From an uncultured delta proteobacterium (GTDB lineage Bacteria; RBG-13-61-14; DRUE01): 8,367 nucleotides of DNA. The notes beneath the pieces were generated by a model. The model searched no databases and was not told where the DNA came from. It saw nothing but the letters and a program-made list of their open reading frames with translations. A program made the translations under genes and the position numbers. This document shows, piece by piece, positions 1-6,153 of the stretch. The stretch covers positions 1 through 8,367 of the forward strand of contig CAIUDS010000198.1 in the NCBI GenBank assembly GCA_903897985.1, written 5' to 3'. Each line of letters begins with the position of its first letter. Position 1 is the first letter of the stretch.

Positions 1-297
1 CAGGCGGTGGTGGAGGTGGTGGAGGGGCCGAACAAGGGCGAGCGGTTCAAGCTCCTGCGCCGGAGCACGGTGATCGGCCGCAAGGACGCGGACATCAATT
101 TAGACGACGAGGGGGTGAGCCAGCGCCACTGCCAGATCGAGGTCCATTCCAAGGACAAGATCACGATCAAAGACCTGGCCTCAACCAATGGCACCCGCGT
201 GAATAACATGCTGGTCAGCGCGGTCAAAATCCGGAGCGGAGATGTCATCGAAATCGGCAAGACCCAAATGACTTTTTACTTCCGCCTCGGCAAATGA
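1..297 (+). CDS. FHA-domain protein, C-terminal part (5' end outside window)
   Basis: The reading frame is open from base 1 and ends at TGA 295-297, giving 98 visible residues. The GTG at base 7 lies inside the domain and is not a convincing start, so the gene almost certainly begins upstream of the window. The visible part is one forkhead-associated (FHA) domain, a beta-sandwich that binds phosphothreonine peptides. The family's key positions are present: Gly26-Arg27 (VIGRKDADI), Ser40-x-x-His43 (SQRHC) and Asn63-Gly64-Thr65 (STNGTRVN). The phosphate-binding Arg and Ser are intact, so binding is probably functional. Bacterial FHA domains usually work with Ser/Thr kinases, secretion systems or regulators; the missing N-terminus would decide which. 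The next gene starts 19 nt after the stop, so the two are probably co-transcribed. Confidence 0.9.
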   Translation, partial: QAVVEVVEGPNKGERFKLLRRSTVIGRKDADINLDDEGVSQRHCQIEVHSKDKITIKDLASTNGTRVNNMLVSAVKIRSGDVIEIGKTQMTFYFRLGK

Positions 298-303
298 ACA
301 AGC

Positions 304-309
304 AGGAGG
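304..309 (+). promoter_or_regulatory. Shine-Dalgarno site that decides the start of the exported hydrolase
   Basis: AGGAGG at 304-309 is a perfect Shine-Dalgarno core. It lies only 1 nt before the ATG at 311 but 7 nt before the ATG at 317. The second ATG is therefore the likely start, which makes the protein begin MRRRLAIL, a normal signal-peptide n-region. Confidence 0.75.
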
Positions 310-316
310 GATGACC

Positions 317-1060
317 ATGAGAAGAAGGCTCGCAATCCTGTTCCTCGCGGCCATGATCGAATTGTTCGGCTCGGCCCTTCCGGTCCGCGCGCAAATCAAA
401 GTGAAGTGGTTCGGGCAGTCCTGTTTCCAGATCACCTCGCCGGCCGGAGTCAAGATCCTGCTGGACCCCTTTACCCCCAGTTTGCAACTTCACTATCCGC
501 TCCCGGAGGTTTTTCCGAATCTGGTCTTGATCAGCCACGAGCATTTTGACCATAATAACGCGGCCATGGCCAAGGGGAATCCGAAAATCATTCATGGGCT
601 GAATCCGGCGACGGGGAAATTTGAACCGTTCAATGAAACGATCCAGGATGTCAAGGTCTATTCGGTCGAGTCCTCTCATGATGACTTCGGGGGAAGAGAA
701 CGGGGAAAAAACGCCATTATGGTGATGGAGATGCCCGGGATGAAGATTGTCCATCTTGGGGATTTGGGGACATTGTTGAGCGAGGGCCAGGTCCAGAAGA
801 TCGGCAAAGTGGATGTCTTACTGATTCCGGTCGGAGGGGTCTATACCATTACCGCGGAGCAGGCCGGCCAGGTGGGGGATCAACTCAAACCGAAATTGAT
901 TATTCCGATGCATTATAAGACCGACGCGATCACGATCAAGCTCGATCCGGTGGACAAGTTCCTGGCCGGCAAGAAAAATGTGGAGAAGGTCAAGGGCAAC
1001 GAATATGTGATCAAGTCGCTTCCGGCGCAGCCGAAAATAATTGTCATGGACTATAAATGA
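317..1060 (+). CDS. Exported metallo-beta-lactamase-fold hydrolase (UlaG-like)
   Basis: This is a 247-residue protein when started at 317; an alternative ATG at 311 is too close to the ribosome binding site. Residues 1-25 form a signal peptide: three arginines, a hydrophobic core LAILFLAAM, and a cleavage site after V-R-A25. The mature protein is a single metallo-beta-lactamase domain of the compact UlaG-like type (Pfam Lactamase_B_3). The metal-binding motif is H74-E-H76-F-D78-H79. It is followed by the SSHDD segment, the bridging Asp in HLGDLG and the last His in IPMHYKT. The late VGGVYTI and LKPKLIIPMHY segments are typical of this group, which hydrolyses phosphodiester or lactone bonds. 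The substrate is unknown. Export is less common in the family and suggests periplasmic action. The stop overlaps the next start (ATGA, 1057-1060), so translation is probably coupled. Confidence 0.88.
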   Translation: MRRRLAILFLAAMIELFGSALPVRAQIKVKWFGQSCFQITSPAGVKILLDPFTPSLQLHYPLPEVFPNLVLISHEHFDHNNAAMAKGNPKIIHGLNPATGKFEPFNETIQDVKVYSVESSHDDFGGRERGKNAIMVMEMPGMKIVHLGDLGTLLSEGQVQKIGKVDVLLIPVGGVYTITAEQAGQVGDQLKPKLIIPMHYKTDAITIKLDPVDKFLAGKKNVEKVKGNEYVIKSLPAQPKIIVMDYK

Positions 1061-1899
1061 AACGGGAAGAGGTGATCTCGGGACTGCTCCGATTGTCCAG
1101 CGAATCACCGCCTCCGCCCGGCTGGCAAAAACCCTATTTCTATCTGCTCGGCTCTCAAAACCTGGTCCTCCTTGACGCCGGATACCGCGAGCAAAACACG
1201 GTGGACAAAATCCAGCGTGTGCTGGAACATACCTCGCGCCGCTTGAAAACGCTGGTGCTTACCCATGGACATATGGACCATGCCGGGCCGATCGAGGAAC
1301 TCAGTAAAAATTTTTCTCCGCTCATTATGGCGTCGGAAGCGGAGCGGCCGGTGCTGGAGCGGCGGAACCTGGCGCGCTTTATTGACCAATGGTTCAAAGA
1401 CGATGTCCGGATCGAGAGCGAGTTAGGCGAGTTGGAAATAATAAGCACGCCCGGGCACAGTCCGGGCCATGTCTGCGCATATCTCCCGGCACATGAAATC
1501 CTTTTCACCGGCGACTTGGTGGTGGGCGAGGGCACCAGCTTTGTCGGGCCGCCGGACGGGGACATGGCCGCTTACATGCAGTCGCTCGAGCGGATTAAAA
1601 AGCTCAAGACCAGGCTCATGCTGCCCGGACACGGCCCGGCGGTGAACGATCCCGCGAAGCATCTGGGCGAACTGATCAAACACCGCGAGTTGCGGGAATA
1701 CCAGGTCCTGCAAATCCTCAGCCAGGGGCCGGGCACCCCACACGAACTGGCCCAAAAAATTTACACCGGCCTGATCCATCCCAACCTTTACCGGGTCGCG
1801 GAAATAACCGTGCTCGGGCATTTGAGCAAGCTGGAGCAGGAAGCCAAAGTCCGCTCGGTCCTGGACGGGGACTCGAAAAAATATTTTCTGCAACCATAA
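1057..1899 (+). CDS. MBL-fold hydrolase, LACTB2-like, with C-terminal winged helix
   Basis: This is a 280-residue protein without a signal peptide, so probably cytoplasmic. Residues from about 20 to 200 are a metallo-beta-lactamase domain: H70-G-H72-M-D74-H75, H134 in STPGHSPGH, D153 in FTGDLVVGEG and H192 in PGHGP. All expected zinc ligands are present. From about residue 205 the chain continues as a winged-helix tail (HREL..YQVL, then a segment ending LGHLSKLEQEAKV). This matches the LACTB2 architecture, whose human member is a mitochondrial endoribonuclease; bacterial members are mostly annotated as generic hydrolases. The exact substrate is therefore open, with RNA or a thioester/glyoxalase-type substrate possible. 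The ATG overlaps the upstream stop by 4 nt and no good Shine-Dalgarno precedes it, so expression likely depends on coupling to the exported hydrolase. The two MBL genes belong to different subfamilies and are not a recent duplication. Confidence 0.9.
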   Translation: MKREEVISGLLRLSSESPPPPGWQKPYFYLLGSQNLVLLDAGYREQNTVDKIQRVLEHTSRRLKTLVLTHGHMDHAGPIEELSKNFSPLIMASEAERPVLERRNLARFIDQWFKDDVRIESELGELEIISTPGHSPGHVCAYLPAHEILFTGDLVVGEGTSFVGPPDGDMAAYMQSLERIKKLKTRLMLPGHGPAVNDPAKHLGELIKHRELREYQVLQILSQGPGTPHELAQKIYTGLIHPNLYRVAEITVLGHLSKLEQEAKVRSVLDGDSKKYFLQP

Positions 1900-1933
1900 A
1901 TTTTCCCCGCTGAAATTTTGCCTCCTTTTTTCC

Positions 1934-1961
1934 TTGACAAGAAATATTATTGTGATATATT
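1934..1961 (+). promoter_or_regulatory. Strong sigma-70-type promoter with extended -10
   Basis: A perfect -35 TTGACA (1934-1939) is followed after 16 nt by -10 TATATT (1956-1961). TGA just before the -10 (1953-1955) makes an extended -10 element. The region upstream holds a T-run (1926-1931) that could help as an UP-like element. The predicted transcription start is near 1968. This AT-rich stretch stands out from the GC-rich surroundings. It should drive the leader and the Kelch-cytochrome-porin genes. Confidence 0.82.
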
Positions 1962-1967
1962 AAAAGC

Positions 1968-2120
1968 GTCTCCGAGTTGACTCGACCTAATGCCGGAGAA
2001 AAGGCAATGGCGGTCAACCGACAGGGTTATGAGGGAAACCTCACAGCCTCCCGTGCTTGGAAAGGAGAACATCATAAGAGTGAACGCCGGTTTTCCAAGA
2101 GGAGACCGGCGATTTTTTTT
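1968..2120 (+). promoter_or_regulatory. Structured 5' leader, candidate riboswitch or attenuator of unrecognised class
   Basis: The segment between the promoter and the Kelch gene holds several hairpins. They are CGAG/CUCG with a UUGA loop (1973-1984), UGCC/GGCA with a GGAGAAAA loop (1991-2006), and an 11-bp hairpin with one A-C mismatch capped by a GAAA tetraloop (2024-2034 with 2039-2049). GUUGAC (1976-1981) can also pair with GUCAAC (2013-2018). The 5' segment GUCUCC (1968-1973) has two distal partners. GGAGA (2064-2068) would close the domain like a P1 stem, and GGAGAC (2101-2106) lies in the first terminator. CUUGGAAAG (2056-2064) is complementary to UUUUCCAAG (2091-2099) in the terminator loop. 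The last two pairings are nested and exclude the terminator, so they form a credible antiterminator. I do not recognise the class. A stand-alone small RNA ending at the first terminator is the main alternative. Confidence 0.6.
2085..2120 (+). terminator. Intrinsic terminator T1 in the leader
   Basis: CGCCGGU (2085-2091) pairs with ACCGGCG (2105-2111). Inside this, UUCC (2093-2096) can pair with GGAG (2101-2104) around an AAGA loop. One A and eight T follow (2112-2120). It is a textbook rho-independent terminator placed before, not after, the Kelch gene, which points to attenuation or to a short RNA gene ending here. Confidence 0.88.
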
Positions 2121-2153
2121 GCCGGCCTTCCGGGAGGGCCGGCATTTTTATTT
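2121..2153 (+). terminator. Second intrinsic terminator T2 in the leader
   Basis: GCCGGCC (2121-2127) pairs with GGCCGGC (2137-2143), extended inward by about three more pairs. The T-rich tract ATTTTTATTT (2144-2153) follows. It begins directly after the T-tract of T1, making a tandem pair, and ends just before the Kelch ribosome binding site. Transcription of the three downstream genes from the upstream promoter must pass both terminators. Confidence 0.8.
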
Positions 2154-2155
2154 AA

Positions 2156-2162
2156 AAGGAGG
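2156..2162 (+). promoter_or_regulatory. Shine-Dalgarno site of the Kelch lipoprotein
   Basis: AAGGAGG at 2156-2162 lies 6 nt before the ATG at 2169. The frame is open much further upstream, to about 1977. This site and the signal peptide that follows it identify 2169 as the real start. Confidence 0.85.
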
Positions 2163-2168
2163 AGAAAG

Positions 2169-3608
2169 ATGAAAGGGAGAAAATGGGGTTTGATTTTGGG
2201 AGCGGGTTTGTCGCTGGTCCTGGCTCTGGCGCTTTCCGGTTGCGGCGGCGCGGACGACGGGCAGGGGTTGGAGCTGACCGGGCAGGATTATGTCCTGGCA
2301 AAGAGCGATGCCTCGGCCGGAGTCCAAACCCGGATCAGCAAAACGATGAGGCCGGCGGACGAGGCCCATTCCACCACCGCCAAGTTCGGTTTTTCCTGCT
2401 CGGCAGATGCCTGCACTTACAAATGCGCGCTGGACAGCGCGGGCTGGAAGGCCTGCGCTTCGCCGAAGGTTTATAAAAACCTGAAGGGCGGCGGCCACAT
2501 TTTCCAGGTCAAGGCCAAGGACTCCGCGGGCAATGTTGACAAGACCCCTGCAGTTCATGCCTGGAACATCTCGGATGTATGGCTGGCCACGGATGCCAAG
2601 AACGCGCCCTCGGCCCGGACTCAGCACCGGGCGGTCTGGGCGGACGGCCAGATGGTGGTTTGGGGCGGCCTGGAAAACTACGGCGGATATGAAGCCAATA
2701 CCGGCGGCGTCTACGATCCGGCTACTGACAGCTGGACCGCCATCCCGACCGCCAACGCGCCGGCGGGAAGACATCAGTTCGGCATGGTCTGGACCGGTTC
2801 CGAGGCAATCATCTGGGCCGGCGTGCCTTACAGCAAGGTCCCGAGCGGCGGCGGGTATAACCTGTCAACCAACTCCTGGTCCGCCATGTCCACCACCAAC
2901 TGCCCCGCCGGCCAGTCCTACTTTTCGGCCCTGTGGGATGGGACTGATATGATCGTCTGGGGCGGAATGACCATGAGTTCCGGCATGACCAACACCGGCG
3001 GAAAATACAACCCGACCTCGAATAGCTGGACCGCGACTTCAACCACCAATGCCCCGACGATGCGGTCCGACGCCAGCGCGGTCTGGGACGATGATGACGA
3101 CGTAATGATCATCTGGGGCGGGTTTGACGGGACCAACTACCTGGCCGATGGCGCCAAATACAATGCGTCCGGCAATGTCTGGACCGCGATCGCAACCGGG
3201 AACGCTCCCGACGCCAGGCGTTATCACGCCGCGGTTTGGACCGGGACCGACATGATCGTGTGGGGAGGTTATAACGGGACCGCGGTCCTCAATACCGGCG
3301 CCAAATATAATGTCGCGGGAGATGCCTGGACCGCGATCTCCGCCACCAATGCTCCTGCGGCAAGGAAATACGCATCCGCGGTCTGGACGGGAACCGAGAT
3401 GATCGTCTGGGGCGGGATGGACGGGACCCCCGCGTCCCTAAAATCGGGCGGCAAATACGATCCGGCGCTTGACCGTTGGGTTCCCACCTCTCTGTCCAAG
3501 GCCCCCTCCGCAAGATCCAGCCATAGCGCGGTCTGGGACGATGGTGAAGGCATTATGATCATCTGGGGCGAGGCGGATGACCGGTCGGGCGGAAGATATT
3601 GGCCGTGA
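2169..3608 (+). CDS. Kelch-type seven-bladed beta-propeller lipoprotein with Ig-like domain
   Basis: This is a 479-residue protein. Residues 1-24 are a lipoprotein signal peptide with lipobox L-S-G-C25. No Asp follows the Cys at +2, so outer-membrane sorting is plausible. Residues from about 70 to 134 match a bacterial Ig-like repeat of the F.F.S..C.Y.C.LD..W..C.SP..Y type, ending in VKAKDSAGNVD and W132; Cys77, 82, 86 and 96 lie here. Residues 136-479 are seven Kelch-like blades of about 48 residues. Each has an AP..R motif, a .AVW.....M(I/V)(V/I)WGG core, GG.Y/GAKY and a closing W. The final blade lacks its closing W strand, and the domain starts with DVWLATDAKNAPSAR, which aligns with that strand, so the ring is probably closed N- to C-terminus. 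An acidic run W-D-D-D-D-D lies in blade 4. It resembles galactose-oxidase-like propellers in fold only; no catalytic residues are recognised. It probably binds protein or polysaccharide at the cell surface or in the periplasm. Confidence 0.87.
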   Translation: MKGRKWGLILGAGLSLVLALALSGCGGADDGQGLELTGQDYVLAKSDASAGVQTRISKTMRPADEAHSTTAKFGFSCSADACTYKCALDSAGWKACASPKVYKNLKGGGHIFQVKAKDSAGNVDKTPAVHAWNISDVWLATDAKNAPSARTQHRAVWADGQMVVWGGLENYGGYEANTGGVYDPATDSWTAIPTANAPAGRHQFGMVWTGSEAIIWAGVPYSKVPSGGGYNLSTNSWSAMSTTNCPAGQSYFSALWDGTDMIVWGGMTMSSGMTNTGGKYNPTSNSWTATSTTNAPTMRSDASAVWDDDDDVMIIWGGFDGTNYLADGAKYNASGNVWTAIATGNAPDARRYHAAVWTGTDMIVWGGYNGTAVLNTGAKYNVAGDAWTAISATNAPAARKYASAVWTGTEMIVWGGMDGTPASLKSGGKYDPALDRWVPTSLSKAPSARSSHSAVWDDGEGIMIIWGEADDRSGGRYWP

Positions 3609-3655
3609 AAAAGGGTTTAAAGGTTGAAGGGTTGAAAAGTTACAAGGTTGGAAAT
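3609..3655 (+). repeat. Purine-rich degenerate GGTTGAA-type short repeats
   Basis: The gap between the Kelch and cytochrome genes consists mostly of imperfect copies of an A-A-G-G-T-T-G unit: AAAGGTTGAAGGGTTGAAAA, then AAGTTACAAGGTTGG. Its complement reads as F-Q-P-x-N-F-S-T-L-Q-P. I have the impression that similar intergenic strings occur as dispersed repeats in some uncultured bacterial genomes, but this is from memory. There is no terminator here, so the cytochrome gene is likely read through from the Kelch gene. Confidence 0.5.
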
Positions 3656-3661
3656 AGGAGG
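3656..3661 (+). promoter_or_regulatory. Shine-Dalgarno site of the diheme cytochrome
   Basis: AGGAGG at 3656-3661 sits 6 nt before the ATG at 3668. The frame is open back to 3599, overlapping the Kelch stop, but only 3668 combines this site with a basic signal-peptide n-region (MKKKNLKPSAKR). Confidence 0.85.
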
Positions 3662-3667
3662 AATGAG

Positions 3668-4963
3668 ATGAAAAAGAAAAATCTGAAACCATCGGCAAAA
3701 AGGGTTTGGAATTTATTTCCGTTGTTAATACTGGCCGGGATCCTGGTCTTAACCCTCGAGTTCTGCGGCGACCCGGGCAGCGCCGGGCCGGCGGACGGAA
3801 CCAGTCTGCAGGCTCCGGCGGGAAACGGGATGGAAATAAGTTCGAGCGGGGTGACTTCGCGGTCCTATAACGGGCACCACGCGGACAAGTTCGACATCAA
3901 CAATTTTGTCTCGGTTTATCCGAAAAAGGTCGGGACGCGGCTGGACGACTGCCAGACCTGTCATCTCAACCGGAATGTCACCCAGGGCGGCAAGAGCGTT
4001 TACAAGAATACTTGCGATTACTGCCATCTGTACGTGCATCCGGACCCCACGGTCACGGCCGGCGCCCCGGCCACCATAACGGACACGCTTAATCCCTACG
4101 GCGTGGACTATAAGAATGCCGGTCGGAGCAAGGCCGCGATCCGGAACATCGCAAGCACGGACAGCGACGGCGACACTTACAGCAATGTGCAGGAGATCAA
4201 AGCCCTGCGCTATCCGGGCGACGCGACCAGCATGCCCGGCCAGCCCTGGGCGCCCGTCAAGATCCTGCACTGGAAAAAGATCACCAGCCTCCCCAAATCG
4301 TCCCATCTTCAACTCAGCAACGCCAACAAGCAGCCCTATGACGAGTATGCTTATTATACCGGCGTAACCTTCAAAAAACTGCTGACTTCCATCGGCGTCA
4401 ACCTGGCCGCGGGCACCTCGGTCACCGGCATAACCGTGATCGCGCCGGACGGCTTCACCAAGGACTTCACGCTCGCCCAGATCAACAACCAATACGCGGA
4501 CGGCCTCTTCTATCCCGGACTCGATTCGGGAACCCTCGGGCCGGATTGCGGGTTTGTCATGTATCCTCCAAGTCAATTCACCACCGGCCTCGGATGGGGC
4601 TCAAGTCTGCCCAATCAGTGGCTGATCCTTGCTTACCGCCGCGACGGCGGACGGCTCGATCCGTCTTATCTGGACCCCGCTAACTTCCGGATTGACGGCG
4701 AAGGACCCTACCGGATCATTGTCCCGCAGACCACGCCCGGGACCCCCGATCGCGGCCTGTCCTATTCGCCCACCGCGTGCGGCGACAGCTATGATTACCT
4801 CGGCTCGAAGGACCACAACGCCGGAAGCATGGTCAAGGGTGTGATCGCAATCCGCATAAACCCCATGCCCGCGGGATATGAGCAGTTCGACTACCAGAAC
4901 GGCGGCTGGGCTTATATTGACGCCAAGGAGCTGATCATCTACGGGTTCGGGATCAATCCATGA
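3668..4963 (+). CDS. GEGP-motif diheme c-type cytochrome with molybdopterin-oxidoreductase-like fold
   Basis: This is a 431-residue exported protein. A basic start and hydrophobic stretch (residues 16-30) are followed by L-E-F-C33, a poor lipobox, so it is either an unusual lipoprotein or membrane-anchored or cleaved. Two c-type heme sites follow: C95-Q-T-C-H99 and C116-D-Y-C-H120. Residues 165-176 (DSDGDTYSNVQE) form a calcium-binding loop of the type common in such cytochromes. From about residue 185 the protein resembles the sulfite-oxidase molybdopterin fold: GVTFKKLL, then IAPDGF, LILAYRRDGGRL, and G344-E-G-P-Y-R-I-I-V-P. As I recall, this matches a family named 'GEGP motif-containing diheme protein'. 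The segment HLQLSNANKQ, where a molybdenum-binding Cys would be expected, has none, so the domain may not hold molybdopterin. The likely role is electron transfer in the periplasm or at the outer membrane. Its stop overlaps the porin start by 4 nt (ATGA). Confidence 0.82.
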   Translation: MKKKNLKPSAKRVWNLFPLLILAGILVLTLEFCGDPGSAGPADGTSLQAPAGNGMEISSSGVTSRSYNGHHADKFDINNFVSVYPKKVGTRLDDCQTCHLNRNVTQGGKSVYKNTCDYCHLYVHPDPTVTAGAPATITDTLNPYGVDYKNAGRSKAAIRNIASTDSDGDTYSNVQEIKALRYPGDATSMPGQPWAPVKILHWKKITSLPKSSHLQLSNANKQPYDEYAYYTGVTFKKLLTSIGVNLAAGTSVTGITVIAPDGFTKDFTLAQINNQYADGLFYPGLDSGTLGPDCGFVMYPPSQFTTGLGWGSSLPNQWLILAYRRDGGRLDPSYLDPANFRIDGEGPYRIIVPQTTPGTPDRGLSYSPTACGDSYDYLGSKDHNAGSMVKGVIAIRINPMPAGYEQFDYQNGGWAYIDAKELIIYGFGINP

Positions 4964-6138
4964 AGCCGTTGAAATATCTATGCCTCGTATTGGCCGCGGC
5001 CGGCGCGCTGTTTGCCGGCGCGGCCCGGGCGGACCTGGCTGTGGAATTTGACGGCAGCTTCTGGTGGGTGATCCAGGAACAGAATGAAAACGGGATCATG
5101 CAGGTCGGGACCTTGGACGACGCGGCCCAGGAAGCGTCCGGTTTCAACCTCAAACGCCTGCGGGTGATCTTGGAACCATCTCTGCCGGAATATCATCTAT
5201 ATTCCAAGGCGCAGGTGGAATTTAGCGAACAGCCCATGTTGCTGGATGGCTGGATTTCCTGGCAACCGTTGCCATTAGTCGGAATCTATGTGGGACAGAT
5301 GAAAATCCCGGCCCCCTACGAGACGCTGCAAAGCGAATACAGCACGGATTTCATCACCCGGAGCGCCTTTGCGCAGCGGGTGGATAATTTCACGCTCGCC
5401 ATGACTCCCTACGAGTCCCCGCTCACCGGCCTGGACGCGCACTTGCGGGATGTCGGGATCGCGGTCAAGGGTTCCTGGGACGCCGGGCAGAAATGGGACG
5501 TGCTCAAATATTTCCTGATGGTCTCGAATGGACTCGGCGCCAACCTCCACATCGGCGGCAACGAGTCCCCCGGGTTCATTATCTCCAACAACTTCGGCGA
5601 CTACCTTTACGGCGCCCGCGTCGAGCTCTCCCCCTTCGAGTGGCTCACCGTCGGCGGGTATTACGATTCCAATGTCCACCACAACATGCTCTTCCGCGAC
5701 AAGGCGACCGTGTTGGACCTAGACCGCACAAGCTGGGACACCGACTTGCAAGTCCGGCTACCCTGGGGCTTCCGCGCCGCCGGCATGTATGGCGAAGGCA
5801 CGGTGAACGACGACTGGCTGCGGCTGGGCAAGAAGGACTACGAGTTTACCGGATGGGAAGCCAGGCTGGTCAAGGGATTTTTCAAGGACCGGCTCGAATT
5901 CGGCGCGCGCTTCGACAACTATACCTGGGAGACCCTCGAAAGCGGGATTCCGAGCAAAGAGGATCGCTGGACTTACGGGATCAATTGGAACCCGGTCCCG
6001 CAGTTCCGCATGCAACTCAACTACCTGACCAAGACCAGCGCGATCCCGTTTGAAGAAGACCTGAAGGACAATATTGTTTTCCTGAATATCGAAACCGACC
6101 TCGAGGCGGACCTGCAACTGGCGCTCAAGCCGAAATAA
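4960..6138 (+). CDS. OprO/OprP-like outer-membrane porin
   Basis: This is a 392-residue protein. Residues 1-24 form a cleavable signal peptide (hydrophobic core CLVLAAAGALFAG, site A-R-A24 before D25). The mature part is rich in alternating aromatic and polar beta-strands with short charged turns, as in a beta-barrel. The segment at about residues 95-135 (GWISWQPLP, VGQMKIPAPYE, FITRSAFAQR) is typical of the phosphate-selective porin O/P family (Pfam Porin_O_P), although specificity cannot be read. Further strands include YLYGARVELSPFEWLTVGGYY and WTYGINWNPVPQFRMQLNYL. The C-terminus ends LALKPK without the usual final aromatic residue, so the BAM recognition strand is atypical. No Shine-Dalgarno precedes the ATG; translation is probably coupled to the cytochrome through the 4-nt overlap. 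Together they suggest a barrel serving or holding the redox partner. Confidence 0.82.
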   Translation: MKPLKYLCLVLAAAGALFAGAARADLAVEFDGSFWWVIQEQNENGIMQVGTLDDAAQEASGFNLKRLRVILEPSLPEYHLYSKAQVEFSEQPMLLDGWISWQPLPLVGIYVGQMKIPAPYETLQSEYSTDFITRSAFAQRVDNFTLAMTPYESPLTGLDAHLRDVGIAVKGSWDAGQKWDVLKYFLMVSNGLGANLHIGGNESPGFIISNNFGDYLYGARVELSPFEWLTVGGYYDSNVHHNMLFRDKATVLDLDRTSWDTDLQVRLPWGFRAAGMYGEGTVNDDWLRLGKKDYEFTGWEARLVKGFFKDRLEFGARFDNYTWETLESGIPSKEDRWTYGINWNPVPQFRMQLNYLTKTSAIPFEEDLKDNIVFLNIETDLEADLQLALKPK

Positions 6139-6153
6139 TCGGGGCTACGAGTT

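Noticed and set aside
1900..1931. Terminator after the LACTB2-like gene
   Set aside because: AATTTTC and GAAATTTT form only a weak, AT-only stem with a mismatch, and the six-T run lies well downstream. It is not convincing as an intrinsic terminator.
1968..2070. GEMM-I (cyclic di-GMP or cGAMP) riboswitch
   Set aside because: The cytochrome context, the GAAA tetraloop and pieces such as ACAGGG are suggestive. The conserved core (the GGCAAACC and CGCAAAGCC segments) is absent and the element order does not fit.
1977..2168. N-terminal extension of the Kelch protein starting at TTG 1977
   Set aside because: The frame is open, but it crosses the leader hairpins and both T-tracts. The ATG at 2169 has a perfect Shine-Dalgarno and begins a proper lipoprotein signal peptide.
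1990..2172. 60-residue ORF starting at ATG 1990
   Set aside because: No ribosome binding site precedes this ATG, the product is low-complexity and arginine-rich, and it lies over RNA structure. Only the shorter 2080-2172 part is kept, as a speculative finding.
2148..2774. 208-codon minus-strand ORF over the Kelch gene
   Set aside because: It is a shadow of a GC-rich coding region. The plus strand has the signal peptide, Ig-like domain and repeats.
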